Positions 18,844 through 27,106 of a DNA stretch of 64,000 bases are shown piece after piece. The notes beneath the pieces are model-generated. The model had not been told where the DNA came from, searched no databases, and saw only the letters and a list, made by a program, of their open reading frames with translations. The stretch is from Pseudomonas sp. FP1742 (GTDB lineage: Bacteria; Pseudomonadota; Gammaproteobacteria; Pseudomonadales; Pseudomonadaceae), in the NCBI RefSeq assembly GCF_030687145.1, contig NZ_CP117460.1, positions 4,526,001 to 4,590,000 of the forward strand. The letters are read 5' to 3'. The position numbers were made by a program, and so were the translations under genes. Positions within the stretch are counted from its first letter, which is position 1; the number at the start of each line of letters is the position of its first letter.

Positions 18844-20322
18844 ATGACGACTCAACAGCTCGCCCCCTACACCATCAATGGCGACCAGTACATCAACGGC
18901 ACCTGGCGTGCAGGTCGTTCCTTGCGCCGCCTGGATGACCGCAACCCGTTCGATGGCGAACAACTGCTGGAAATGCCGCTAGCCTCGATTGCCGACCTCG
19001 ACGATGCCTACCAGGCAGCTCATCGCGCGCAAACGGCGTGGGCACAACTGCATCCAACCCAGCGCAGCGCGCAACTGGAAAAACTGGCTCACGTCATTCA
19101 GAGCCGCCGTGAGGAAATCATCGACTGGCTGATTCGTGAGTCGGGCAGCACGCGCATCAAGGCGAGCATGGAGTGGCAGTTCACCCTGAACCTGGTTCGT
19201 GAGTGCGCAACATTACCGATGCAGGTTGAAGGACGGATCCTGACCAGCTACAAGCCCGGCGAACAGAGCTTTGTCTTTCGTGAACCACTGGGTGTGGTCG
19301 GGGTGATCAGTCCGTGGAATTTTCCGTTGTACCTGAGCATGCGTTCGGTAGTCCCGGCACTCGCGCTGGGTAATACCGTGGTGCTCAAGCCCGCCAGCGA
19401 CACGGCGGTAACCGGCGGCCTGCTGATTGCTCATTTGTTCGACGAAGCAGGCTTCCCGAATGGTTCGCTCAATGTCGTGGTCGGCGCGGGTTCGGAGATT
19501 GGCGACGCCTTCGTCGAACACCCGGTGCCGAGCCTGATCTCCTTCACTGGTTCAACCGATGTCGGTCGCAATGTCGGCCGGATCGCGACCGGCGGCAAAC
19601 ACATCAAACGCGTTGCGCTGGAGTTGGGCGGCAATGCTCCGCTGGTGGTCCTGGATGATGCGGATATTGATATAGCGGCGCACGCGGCGGTGGTCGGGCG
19701 CTTCCTGCATCAGGGCCAGATCTGCATGAGCGTCAACCGGGTGATCGTCGACCGCTCGCTGTATGCGGACTTCACCGCGCTGGTGGTGGAGCGAGTGCGC
19801 AAGCTCAAGACCGGCGACCCGGCCAACGCAGACACCGTGATTGGGCCAGTGGTCAATCAGAACCAGCTCAATGGCCTGCTACGTAAAATCGATGCAGCCG
19901 AGAACGCGGGCCTCAAGCGGCTTTGTGGCGGTCCAGCCTCCGGGCTGGTGTTGCCTGCGCATGTCTTCGGTGAAGTCGGGGCCGATCAGGAACTGGCACG
20001 CGATGAAACCTTCGGGCCGTTGCTGCCGCTGCTGATCGCAGAAAACGAAGCGCATGCCCTGGAGTTGGCCAACGCCAGCGAATATGGCCTGTCCAGCGCA
20101 GTGTTCACCCGAGACATGGCCCGCGGCTTGAACTTTGCCCGTGGCATCGTGGCCGGGATGACCCATATCAACGACATCACCGTCGACGATCAACCCAATG
20201 CACCCTTCGGCGGTGAAAAGAACTCCGGTCTCGGGCGGTTCAATGGTCACTACGCCCTGGATGAATTCACCCGTGCCCATTGGGTTACCTGGCAACCCGG
20301 GAGCCACCACTACCCTTTCTGA
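18844..20322 (+). CDS. aldehyde dehydrogenase, benzaldehyde/vanillin dehydrogenase-like
   Basis: A 492-residue NAD(P)-dependent aldehyde dehydrogenase. Landmarks: [30 protein letters not shown], the general base in [19 protein letters not shown], and catalytic Cys294 in [12 protein letters not shown]. Similar proteins oxidise aromatic aldehydes such as benzaldehyde or vanillin. ATG 18844 follows CGAAGGTAAGACT. In this cluster it would oxidise the aldehydes released by the carotenoid-oxygenase-type enzyme; this link is inferred from context. Confidence 0.9.
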   Translation: MTTQQLAPYTINGDQYINGTWRAGRSLRRLDDRNPFDGEQLLEMPLASIADLDDAYQAAHRAQTAWAQLHPTQRSAQLEKLAHVIQSRREEIIDWLIRESGSTRIKASMEWQFTLNLVRECATLPMQVEGRILTSYKPGEQSFVFREPLGVVGVISPWNFPLYLSMRSVVPALALGNTVVLKPASDTAVTGGLLIAHLFDEAGFPNGSLNVVVGAGSEIGDAFVEHPVPSLISFTGSTDVGRNVGRIATGGKHIKRVALELGGNAPLVVLDDADIDIAAHAAVVGRFLHQGQICMSVNRVIVDRSLYADFTALVVERVRKLKTGDPANADTVIGPVVNQNQLNGLLRKIDAAENAGLKRLCGGPASGLVLPAHVFGEVGADQELARDETFGPLLPLLIAENEAHALELANASEYGLSSAVFTRDMARGLNFARGIVAGMTHINDITVDDQPNAPFGGEKNSGLGRFNGHYALDEFTRAHWVTWQPGSHHYPF

Positions 20323-20350
20323 TCCTTGATCGATACTGACCGGAATAAAG

Positions 20351-20378
20351 TTGGGCAAGTGTTGACCCATTTGCCCAA
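20351..20378 (+). promoter_or_regulatory. intergenic hairpin before the AraC gene
   Basis: TTGGGCAA (20351-20358) and TTGCCCAA (20371-20378) form a perfect 8-bp stem with a 12-base loop between the aldehyde dehydrogenase and the AraC gene. No U-tract follows, so it may be an operator or a processing/attenuation hairpin rather than an intrinsic terminator. Confidence 0.4.
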
Positions 20379-20409
20379 TCAGCAAAAACAATAATAAAAG
20401 AGGCGAAAA

Positions 20410-21402
20410 ATGAATAATTTAGCCTGTGTGTCCACCGATCAGGTTGTTCGCTCCGACCGACTGATGAAGTGGAAAGAATTCATGAGCGATCACCTGGGTC
20501 GCACGCCGGACTACATCAAACGCCTGGAATCGACGTTCATCGATCCGTTGCATAACAGCAACTTTCAGGGGCGGCTGGAATATGGCGATCTGGGTCAGCT
20601 CGGCTTCTGCCGCATGACCGCCAGTGCCCATCGTTATTCACGCCATCTGAGCAAAGCAGTCGATTCACCCGACACACCACGCATGCTGATTCTGCAGATC
20701 GCCGGCGTCAGCCATTTCGAACAAGGCCGGCACAGCAGCGCGTTAGCGCCTGATGAGATGCTGTTGGTCGACTGTGGTCAACCCTTCAGCGTCACCAGCA
20801 CCCAAGGTTGCGAACATTTCATCCTGCTCTTCAAGGGGCTGGCCGGACAGCCACCGCAAGCGGGCGATGTTCACCTGAACGGGCGCAATGGATTGGGCCG
20901 CATGTTGATGCATCTGATCAGTGATGCCTACAGCCAGTACCCACTGCTCAACAACCATTCAGCCGAACTGATCGGCAACAGTATCGCGGGGCTTCTGGAT
21001 AACGTCCTGAAGAACAAACAGGAAGAAAAGCAACTCGAACACGATTTCCGCTTCTTCAAGCAAAACCGCCTCAAGGCGTATATCGAGCGCCACCTGGCCG
21101 ACCGCGACCTGACCATCGAGCGCATCGCCAACGTCGAGCAATGCTCGGTGCGCAGTTTGCACCGCGCATTTCAGGAGGAGCTTGGCTGCAGCATCAGCGA
21201 ATACATCTGGCAACGACGCTTGTTGCGCTGCGCCGAAGATCTGCGCAGCCGGGAACATGCCCATCGCTCACTCACCGACATCGCCTTTGCCTGGGGCTAT
21301 GGCAGCAGCGCTCACTTCAGCAGGCAGTTCAAATCGGCATTCGGCATGTCGCCCCGGTTGTTCCGCGATACCGCGAGCGACAACAGAATGAAATCGACTT
21401 GA
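20410..21402 (+). CDS. AraC/XylS-family transcriptional regulator
   Basis: A 330-residue regulator. The N-terminal part resembles the AraC-binding-like cupin domain of XylS/AlkR-type activators, and residues about 220-325 contain the two-HTH AraC domain (ERIANVEQCSVRSLHRAFQEE and SLTDIAFAWGYGSSAHFSRQFKSAFGMSPRLFR). ATG 20410 follows AAGAGGCGAAAA. As the last gene of the same-strand aromatic series it is a likely activator of the cluster in response to an aromatic inducer. Confidence 0.9.
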   Translation: MNNLACVSTDQVVRSDRLMKWKEFMSDHLGRTPDYIKRLESTFIDPLHNSNFQGRLEYGDLGQLGFCRMTASAHRYSRHLSKAVDSPDTPRMLILQIAGVSHFEQGRHSSALAPDEMLLVDCGQPFSVTSTQGCEHFILLFKGLAGQPPQAGDVHLNGRNGLGRMLMHLISDAYSQYPLLNNHSAELIGNSIAGLLDNVLKNKQEEKQLEHDFRFFKQNRLKAYIERHLADRDLTIERIANVEQCSVRSLHRAFQEELGCSISEYIWQRRLLRCAEDLRSREHAHRSLTDIAFAWGYGSSAHFSRQFKSAFGMSPRLFRDTASDNRMKST

Positions 21403-21551
21403 GTAAATGCTCTGCGCCATGAAAGGCCAGTAACGCCGCGCCTCAACTCAACATTGCCCAGGCAAGAGGGCTGCGTAATGCCTCGTCCTGGAAAAGTCGT
21501 CGATTGCGGTTGATCTACCCGTCCTGTTCTCGGGCGTCCTGCCGGGCGCAC

Positions 21552-21580
21552 CTATAAAAAACCCCGGTAGTTACCGGGGC
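21552..21580 (-). terminator. intrinsic terminator of the outer-membrane protein gene
   Basis: CCCCGGTA (21562-21569) pairs with TACCGGGG (21572-21579). On the minus strand the stem is followed by TTTTTTATA, immediately downstream of the minus-strand gene that ends at 21611. Confidence 0.8.
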
Positions 21581-21610
21581 TGAGTTATCCAAAACAAGGT
21601 TGGCATTGCC

Positions 21611-22090
21611 CTAGAATCGCACGCCCGTGGTGACCATGGCCGCATTGAAGCCGAGCAACACCAGCTCGGCGGCTACCGGCCCGTAATGAACCCCCAGTGA
21701 CGGAATGATCACCGGTGCGACTCCGAAGCGATTGAGTGGGATTTTGTCCTGATATTGACCGTGATAACCCTCAACTACGCCACCGGACAGTTTTATATAT
21801 ACCGGGTAGTCCGCACTTTCGTAGCGCTTACCGGCATAGGCGTAATAGGAACGCTGGCTGAACGAGTTGCGAAAAGTCGCCCCGCCAAACAACCAGCCGG
21901 ATGGTTCTTCCCGCTCCAGTCCAATCAAATCCTGATGGTTATTGTGCTCGGGGTCCGATGAGTAGTGGTGGGTGTAGACGCTGGCTTGCAGGTACCAGAA
22001 ACCCTGGTTCTTTTGAGACGCGTCGTCCTGAGCCAGTGCATGGGCGGTTTGGGCCATCAGCAGAAGCCCGCAGATCCATAGTTTTTTCAT
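21611..22090 (-). CDS. outer-membrane beta-barrel protein, PagP-like or related
   Basis: A 159-residue exported protein with a signal peptide (MKKLWICGLLLMAQTAHALA). The mature part is rich in Tyr/Trp/Gly strands and carries FWYLQASVYTHHYSSDPEHNN, and it ends in GVRF with a terminal Phe typical of outer-membrane barrels. Similar Pseudomonas proteins have been annotated variously; a divergent PagP-type lipid A palmitoyltransferase is one possibility because of size and the conserved His/Ser/Asp-rich N-terminal segment, but I cannot confirm it. Monocistronic, with its own terminator at 21552-21580. Confidence 0.75.
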   Translation of the reverse strand: MKKLWICGLLLMAQTAHALAQDDASQKNQGFWYLQASVYTHHYSSDPEHNNHQDLIGLEREEPSGWLFGGATFRNSFSQRSYYAYAGKRYESADYPVYIKLSGGVVEGYHGQYQDKIPLNRFGVAPVIIPSLGVHYGPVAAELVLLGFNAAMVTTGVRF

Positions 22091-22412
22091 CGAGCGGCCC
22101 CCTGGGAGGCAATTGGGCTCACGTTGGGGGCGTGCCTTTATCTTGGGCGCGCTCCCTGCAGACGAAACGTTAGTCTAGTCGGTCGAAAAGGAACATCCGA
22201 ACAAGTCCTCAAATTGTGCTGAGTAATGGCGCTGTTCAAGATGAACACCGGCCCTGGGAGGCTGATTTTGGCGGCAGACATGAATGGTCTGGCGTGAAGA
22301 CTCATGATCTCGGCACACATTTGGCGTCGCCTGTGCACAGCAGGCGTAATCTAGCCAAACGAGAATACGCGGCCTACTGAAAGCAAGTACTGCCCTGCAG
22401 AAAGGTTACTCA
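22091..22412. other. intergenic region without a recognisable gene
   Basis: This 322-bp stretch separates the divergent outer-membrane protein gene and a small plus-strand ORF. It presumably holds both promoters. I see no convincing coding frame or named site in it. Confidence 0.4.
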
Positions 22413-22619
22413 ATGCTGAAGAAACAACTGGAAAGCAAAGCAGCGACTGCTGCGGAAATTGAGCGCTCCATCCAAGCCCTGAACAAAATGGCAGAACGCC
22501 TTTGGGGTGAGGGCCGGGAAGCTGAAGCAAAAGCCCTCCTCGATGCCTTGGATGCGCTAAACCGGGCTCTGGATCGGATCAGGATTGGAGAGAGTCGAAG
22601 GATTTCGACTCTCCATTAA
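22413..22619 (+). CDS. small helical protein of unknown function
   Basis: A 68-residue, Ala/Glu/Lys/Leu-rich sequence predicted by eye to be almost entirely alpha-helical (IERSIQALNKMAERLWGEG, KALLDALDALNRALDRI). ATG 22413 follows GAAAGGTTACTCA. No enzymatic motif is visible. It stands alone between the outer-membrane protein and the LysE exporter. Coding character is reasonable but not proven. Confidence 0.5.
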   Translation: MLKKQLESKAATAAEIERSIQALNKMAERLWGEGREAEAKALLDALDALNRALDRIRIGESRRISTLH

Positions 22620-22745
22620 GGCGCACGAGTCAATCGGCGGTTGAAGTTATTCTCAAACGCAGTGGCTTTGACTTTGCAGCCTGGCACAGGCACATTCTGG
22701 TGCTACATGAGGATGGATGCCTCGGTGAGGCTTAAGGAGAATGCC

Positions 22746-23372
22746 GTGTTTCCGATCAATATCTGGCTTGCCTATACTGCCGCGTGCTTGCTATTGGTGC
22801 TCGCACCAGGCCCGGACAATCTGCTGGCCGTAGGCCGAGGACTCAGTCAGGGCAGGATAGCCGCTATCGTGTCGGGGATGGCATCCGGGGCGGGAATTCT
22901 CTTTCATGTGGCAACCGCTTCGCTAGGACTGACTTTGCTTATGCAGACGTCCGCCGTTGCCTTCTGGGTCGTCAAACTTATCGGCGCCGGTTATTTGCTT
23001 TGGCTGGGCATAAAAGTCCTACGCTCCCGTAGCCTGATCAGCTTCCAGCCAGCGACTCGGCAATCACTGCCGAGCATTTTCCTCACGGGATTACTCTCGG
23101 CAGCACTCAATCCGAAGCCTGGTTTTTTCGTCCTTGCGTTCATCCCGCAGTTCGTCGACCCACAACGCGGCTCAGTGAGCGTGCAGATGCTGGTGTACGG
23201 CATATGGTTCGCCGCCCTTACGGCAGTGGGATTCGCACTTATGGGCGTATTTGCCACTGTACTGTCCCGATTTTTGCGTCAGAGCCCACGGCTGGTAAAT
23301 GGCCTGAACGTAGGGGCAGGACTCACCTTCGTCGCTTCGGGAGTATCGATAGCGACGCTTAGCCAAAAATAG
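22746..23372 (+). CDS. LysE/RhtB-family amino-acid exporter
   Basis: A 208-residue membrane protein with six hydrophobic segments and the family signature VLAPGPDNLLAVGRGLSQGR near the N-terminus. The GTG at 22746 is preferred because TAAGGAGAATGCC places AAGGAG at ideal distance and the result starts with the family-typical segment FPINIWLAYTAACLLL; the frame is open 105 bases further upstream. It likely exports amino acids or homoserine lactone-like metabolites. It is the last ordinary chromosomal gene before the decayed accessory zone. Confidence 0.85.
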   Translation: MFPINIWLAYTAACLLLVLAPGPDNLLAVGRGLSQGRIAAIVSGMASGAGILFHVATASLGLTLLMQTSAVAFWVVKLIGAGYLLWLGIKVLRSRSLISFQPATRQSLPSIFLTGLLSAALNPKPGFFVLAFIPQFVDPQRGSVSVQMLVYGIWFAALTAVGFALMGVFATVLSRFLRQSPRLVNGLNVGAGLTFVASGVSIATLSQK

Positions 23373-23468
23373 GATCAATGTCTTGGTGTTGCGGGGCTGA
23401 AATTCCAGCCTCGCTGGGTTTCTGTGATTATGACGCTGACGACTTTAAGGCTGATCTTTCAGGTCTGA

Positions 23469-24014
23469 GTGAGTTTTCAACTCTTCTTCAATGAATGCAG
23501 ACAGGTAAGACGGGCCGAGAATGCTGAGTTTCTAAAAAACAAAAATGTGAAAGCCTTTTTGGATACCCTCGCACAAGTCGAAGGCGGCGATTATCACGCA
23601 AAATTTGGATATGGCTGGGCGCAGGGCTGGAAAACCGGAAAGTGGGCATTCAGTGATGAGTCTACCCACCCCGGAGCAGGTTATGGCGGTTCAACAACAG
23701 CGTCCGGAAGGTATCAAGTTACGAAAGCTACGTGGGCGTAGCTCTCCGTTAAAGCAATGGGATTATCCGACTTCACACCAGGAACACAGGATTTGATTGC
23801 AGTTGAACTGCTGCGCAACGTGAATGCAATCGAACCATTAATCAATGGCGACTTAAAAGTTGCAGTGGAAAAAGCCTCAAAAAAATGGGAAGCCTTACCC
23901 ATGGGCCCTGGTTTGGCGAATCGGCCAATCAAAGGAAAACCATCGGGTCAACCATATACTGAGTACGGTGAAGTAGAAAAAATATATAAAAACTTCGGGG
24001 GTACCGTTAAATGA
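23469..24014 (+). pseudogene. muramidase/lysozyme-like gene interrupted by an in-frame amber codon
   Basis: The two open halves (23469-23738 and 23742-24014) are in the same frame and separated only by TAG at 23739-23741; a single base change (GAG to TAG) would explain it. The product has FLDTLAQVEGGDYHAKFGYG, STHPGAGYGGSTTASGRYQV and MGLSDFTPGTQDLIAVELL, the pattern of lambda-endolysin-like glycoside hydrolases (GH24/GH104-type muramidases). The catalytic-type Glu is in AQVEGGDYH. The start (GTG 23469) is uncertain and the true N-terminus may be lost. The stop overlaps the start of the next gene by ATGA, as in coupled effector-immunity or lysis pairs. Confidence 0.7.
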
Positions 24015-24352
24015 AGCTGCAAACATTCCTCATCAGCCTTTTTTGCTGCGCCAGTTTTTTTGCCAACGCAACAGACGTCCCTATAAAAGAGGGAATGCCC
24101 TTTTTAAATGCCAGAAAAGCATTGATTCAAAATGGCTGGAAGCCGAACCCAACCTATTCAGGTGAGTTTGGGGTCGAGAACATCATCATGAGAAAAGGTT
24201 TCGAAGAGATCGAATCTTGCACAGAGGGTGTCCGGTACTGCAGCTTAAATTACATCAAGAATGAAACCTGCCTTGGTGTGGGAACTGTCGGCGAAACGAT
24301 TAAAGAAATGAAGATTTATTCCTGGAACTTCAAATGCCCGGAGAAAGATTGA
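24011..24352 (+). CDS. small exported Cys-containing protein coupled to the muramidase gene
   Basis: A 113-residue protein with a signal peptide (MKLQTFLISLFCCASFFANA) and four cysteines in the mature part (ESCTEGVRYC, NETC, FKCPEKD) that could form two disulfides in the periplasm. The ATG overlaps the stop of the muramidase pseudogene in an ATGA. Periplasmic partners encoded directly after peptidoglycan hydrolases are often immunity proteins, so a muramidase-inhibitor role is a reasonable hypothesis; no family name is assigned. The reading frame remains intact although the upstream gene is broken. Confidence 0.65.
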   Translation: MKLQTFLISLFCCASFFANATDVPIKEGMPFLNARKALIQNGWKPNPTYSGEFGVENIIMRKGFEEIESCTEGVRYCSLNYIKNETCLGVGTVGETIKEMKIYSWNFKCPEKD

Positions 24353-24375
24353 GGGCTGACGCTATGCCATGGGAT

Positions 24376-24552
24376 ACGAAAAATCGCAAATCGCATTCCC
24401 AAACGATCTAGGCGCCGAATCTCCTCCTTGAACCCCTGAAGCGTTACTTTCAGGGCCTTGAACGCTTCCCAAGCCTGACCAGAGGCCAATAGACGCCGAT
24501 GAACTCGACCAAATTTATGAGCAACGGATCCGGACAGTTTGATGGTGGTCAT
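24376..24552 (-). pseudogene. 5' fragment of a lambda I-like tail assembly protein gene
   Basis: The first about 59 codons (MTTIKLSGSVAHKFGR, EAFKALKVTLQGF, RFAIFR) align clearly with the N-terminus of the intact tail assembly protein at 42864-43478 (TRILLSGSLAKACGR, EAFSALKHTVPGF, RYAIFR). After RFAIFR the similarity stops and the frame runs into unrelated sequence, so only a fragment remains. It lies downstream of a lipoprotein gene and a hairpin, the same order as in the intact prophage. This identifies the zone as a prophage remnant. Confidence 0.75.
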
Positions 24553-24598
24553 GGGCTGATAATGTGCGGTCGCTGCCTGCATGGCTTTCTCCTGGCGC

Positions 24599-24619
24599 AA
24601 AAAAACCGCCCGAAGGCGG
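24599..24619 (-). terminator. hairpin with U-tract between lipoprotein and tail-gene fragment
   Basis: CCGCC (24606-24610) pairs with GGCGG (24615-24619) around a CGAA loop. On the minus strand it is followed by a run of T (A-run at 24599-24605). The same hairpin type separates the homologous gene pair at 43502-43515. Confidence 0.65.
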
Positions 24620-24634
24620 CTGTATAAATTTCTG

Positions 24635-25057
24635 TCACTGGTAATCGACGTATGGCCCGATGTAGAAGCCGCTAATATCACCACTGATCCTGTAGATGCT
24701 TTCCTTCCCAGTCTGTACGTTGGCTGAAATTGTTCGAATTGCAGCTCCCGCGCACAAACCAGATCCCGCAAGTCCCGCACCAATGCTTGGAGTGCCCACC
24801 GGAAGATAAAAGCTTGCACGCTGACCGGTTCCTATTTTCGCCGCTTTCCGACCATCGACGTACACAACAATGTCGCAGCCAGAACCAACCATCCCCGCAT
24901 CCCGGACGACAATTACTTTCCCGCTTTCGCCAGAAGGTTTGGACTGAAATGCATAGAGCTCATCCTGTGGGACTGATTCAGCTTGGCTCACCGGTATAGC
25001 GGATGATGCACACCCAGCCAGCAGCACTACCGCCAACGCTCCTACGAAAAATTTCAT
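24635..25057 (-). CDS. prophage-type small lipoprotein
   Basis: A 140-residue protein with a lipoprotein signal (MKFFVGALAVVLLAGCASS; lipobox LAGC). The mature part contains VIVVRDAGMVGSGCDIVVYVDGRKAAKI and AGSGLCAGAAIRT. It is a paralogue of the lipoprotein at 43536-43958, which has TVIRDSGFMGSGCYATIFLNGERAAKL. ATG 25057 follows CAGGAGTGACCTGC on the minus strand. Such lipoproteins next to phage tail-tip genes may act in superinfection exclusion, but this is conjecture. A copy of its leader sequence lies at 27402-27437 without a gene behind it. Confidence 0.75.
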   Translation of the reverse strand: MKFFVGALAVVLLAGCASSAIPVSQAESVPQDELYAFQSKPSGESGKVIVVRDAGMVGSGCDIVVYVDGRKAAKIGTGQRASFYLPVGTPSIGAGLAGSGLCAGAAIRTISANVQTGKESIYRISGDISGFYIGPYVDYQ

Positions 25058-25165
25058 GCAGGTCACTCCTGTGGAAAGGCGAGAAATGTAGCACTGGGTG
25101 CCAGGAACGAAAAACCCTAACAATGTACCGGCCAAACGTTACCACCTCGCGCTTTCTAAAAATAT

Positions 25166-25603
25166 CTACGACCCTGTAGAAGAACCGCTCCCATCGTCTG
25201 ATGGCGCACTGTCTCTTTGTATATCAGTCATAAGAGCTTTATACGTGTCTTTTGATATGAGCTTCGGTTTTTTCGGAAATATCGAGAAAGTTGCAACAAT
25301 ATTCATAATTGTTTCAGACGACTGACCAGCAACTGATATATGTCCATGCCCCAAATCAAGAGAGCGACCAAAATAGGAGGGATCAATCGCTTTTATTAAA
25401 AGATCCACCGCATCATGGTAAGCAACGTGAGCCGACACTTCGAGCGGCACATTAACGTCACTTATCTTCCAAGGATCTGCTACATCCATCTTAAACTTTG
25501 CCAAACCAGTCGCATCACTAAATATAGGAGTAAACAATTTCAACGAACTATCATATATCAAAAACAAGCAATAGCCCTGACCTTTATACGCATACATAGC
25601 CAT
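25166..25603 (-). CDS. hypothetical protein
   Basis: A 145-residue ORF in AT-rich sequence. It begins MAMYAYKGQGYCLFLIYDSS and ends in a low-complexity Ser/Asp/Gly tail. I recognise no domain, signal peptide or membrane segment. It is in the decayed prophage zone and may be a transferred cargo gene. Start and reality are plausible because the frame is long for such AT-rich DNA. Confidence 0.5.
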   Translation of the reverse strand: MAMYAYKGQGYCLFLIYDSSLKLFTPIFSDATGLAKFKMDVADPWKISDVNVPLEVSAHVAYHDAVDLLIKAIDPSYFGRSLDLGHGHISVAGQSSETIMNIVATFSIFPKKPKLISKDTYKALMTDIQRDSAPSDDGSGSSTGS

Positions 25604-25881
25604 ATCAAATCCCTGATTAGCAGATCACGAAACACTCAGTTTAGCCATCAATCACAGTTTGGCAAAGGCATTCCATCACTTAAATAAAATTTACGATATC
25701 TTTATAAAATCCTCCGAAACTTAAACCATTAAACTATTCCATCGCTAGACTCTTATGTTTTGCTCGCATTGAAGCCTATATTCATTTCATTGGCTTGCAC
25801 CTGTATGAATCCCCAGTAACGCCTCGCCAACCCAAAGTAGTAGCTTTCGGCTATCAACCGATCGTTCTCAGGGAAAAGGAC

Positions 25882-26325
25882 ATGGCGAAGCGAGTTTCAA
25901 AAGCTGAAAAGGAGATGACTGGCTGGTTGTTCATGATCGCACTCATCGTGGGGGTGCCAATCTATCTGTTTGACAAGATGAACAAAACAATCGGCTGGCA
26001 AATCCCCACCCTGATTGTTGTTGGCTTTTTGCTGCTCCTTTTTCTCAATAGATGGTCCAAAAAGCGGGCACGTTTGCGTTATCTCAGAGATAAATATCAG
26101 GACGAACACATTGTCCAAAACATTCTCGCAAAGAGAATATGGATCGGTCAGACATCAGAGCAGCTCACCGACTCCCTCGGTTATCCGGCAGCCACCGATC
26201 ACAAACTGCTGAAAACAAAAACACGTGATGTCTGGAAGTACCGCCACCAAGGCGCAAATAGATATGGGCTACGCATTACTGTCGAGAACGACGAAGTAAC
26301 AGGCTGGGATTCTAAATCCAGCTGA
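25882..26325 (+). CDS. membrane protein with two N-terminal helices and a C-terminal small domain
   Basis: A 147-residue protein. Residues about 14-32 (WLFMIALIVGVPIYLFD) and 37-57 (IGWQIPTLIVVGFLLLLFL) are transmembrane segments. The remaining part (IWIGQTSEQLTDSLGYPAA ... VWKYRHQGANRYGLRITVEN) resembles the SmpA/OmlA-like fold pattern of small domains that start with IxxGQTxEQLxxxLG. ATG 25882 follows GGGAAAAGGAC; the open frame extends 87 bases upstream without a ribosome site. Function unknown. Confidence 0.6.
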   Translation: MAKRVSKAEKEMTGWLFMIALIVGVPIYLFDKMNKTIGWQIPTLIVVGFLLLLFLNRWSKKRARLRYLRDKYQDEHIVQNILAKRIWIGQTSEQLTDSLGYPAATDHKLLKTKTRDVWKYRHQGANRYGLRITVENDEVTGWDSKSS

Positions 26326-26347
26326 GGGTCCGCTATTTTAAGGATTT

Positions 26348-26420
26348 CCCAGTCCTTCGCCTGCAAGCTCAAGGACTGGGACTGGGACTGGGACTGGGAC
26401 TGGGACTGGGACTGGGACTG
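26348..26420. repeat. hairpin followed by eight tandem GGACTG hexamers
   Basis: CCCAGTCCTT (26348-26357) is the exact complement of AAGGACTGGG (26371-26380), giving a 10-bp stem after the membrane-protein gene. The right arm continues as eight perfect copies of GGACTG (26373-26420). Perfect short tandem repeats 38 bp before an ORF are prone to slipped-strand mispairing and could change promoter spacing. Confidence 0.8.
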
Positions 26421-26457
26421 GGCCAATTTCGGCGCGGAAAACGCAAGGATGTTGAAA

Positions 26458-27051
26458 ATGTTGACACTAAAAAAGAAAGTTTTAAAAGCTCTTGCCATGG
26501 CTCTAGCGGCCATTGGTGGCGCCTTCCTCGAAGCCACTACCGATGTAATGAAGAAGAACTTTGAGCCCGCGCTTATCAGCGCTAGGAATGCGATAGAGGA
26601 TTGGACCTCTCCTCTTCCCGATGATGCACTGATCGGCATCACTCTCGAGACATACATGCCCTCTGCCTCACCTAGTGAGCCATGGGCTGAGGCCGTGTCG
26701 GCAACGATCCCCGCCAAAAGCTGTCTAGAACCTGACGGGCACGAAATTGTGCGCGCCTTCGACCAATCCCCCAACGGGCACCGCACTAATGCAGTGATGA
26801 TGATTCACTGTCGGCCGTCAGGTCGCGTATCTGTGAGCCTCGCTCCGCAAAGTGGTAGCACAGTGCAGGTTTACGATGGACGTTTCAAGGACGGTGAAAA
26901 GGCAGCATTCCCTGGGGTTCCGGGAAGCTATTACGCCGGTATTCTTACCATGTACCGTCTAGATTCAGTAGAACCGAAAGGCCCTTGGGTACCGGTTAAC
27001 AAGTGTCAAGTCGACAACAGCTGTGACACCAAAGATTTTTCCGTTAACTAA
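26458..27051 (+). CDS. hypothetical protein downstream of a hexamer repeat
   Basis: A 197-residue protein if started at ATG 26458, which has GCAAGGATG in front; ATG 26449 would add three residues. A hydrophobic N-terminal stretch (LKALAMALAAIGGAFLEA) could be a signal or anchor. Four cysteines (KSCLEPDG, MIHCRPSG, NKCQVDNSC) suggest an exported disulfide protein. No family recognised. The coding part is preceded by the tandem GGACTG tract, raising the possibility of variable expression. Confidence 0.5.
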   Translation: MLTLKKKVLKALAMALAAIGGAFLEATTDVMKKNFEPALISARNAIEDWTSPLPDDALIGITLETYMPSASPSEPWAEAVSATIPAKSCLEPDGHEIVRAFDQSPNGHRTNAVMMIHCRPSGRVSVSLAPQSGSTVQVYDGRFKDGEKAAFPGVPGSYYAGILTMYRLDSVEPKGPWVPVNKCQVDNSCDTKDFSVN

Positions 27052-27106
27052 CGTTCTCATGAACCATCGTCAACTATGGCCTGATAAACAAGCTTCGGAG
27101 TCCGGT

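Noticed and set aside
26373..26420. CRISPR-like repeat
   Set aside because: The repeats are contiguous 6-mers without spacers; it is a simple tandem repeat.
26199..26786. Minus-strand frame with a Ser-Gln repeat
   Set aside because: The Ser-Gln repeats are just the translation of the GGACTG hexamers and the frame lies opposite two better candidates.
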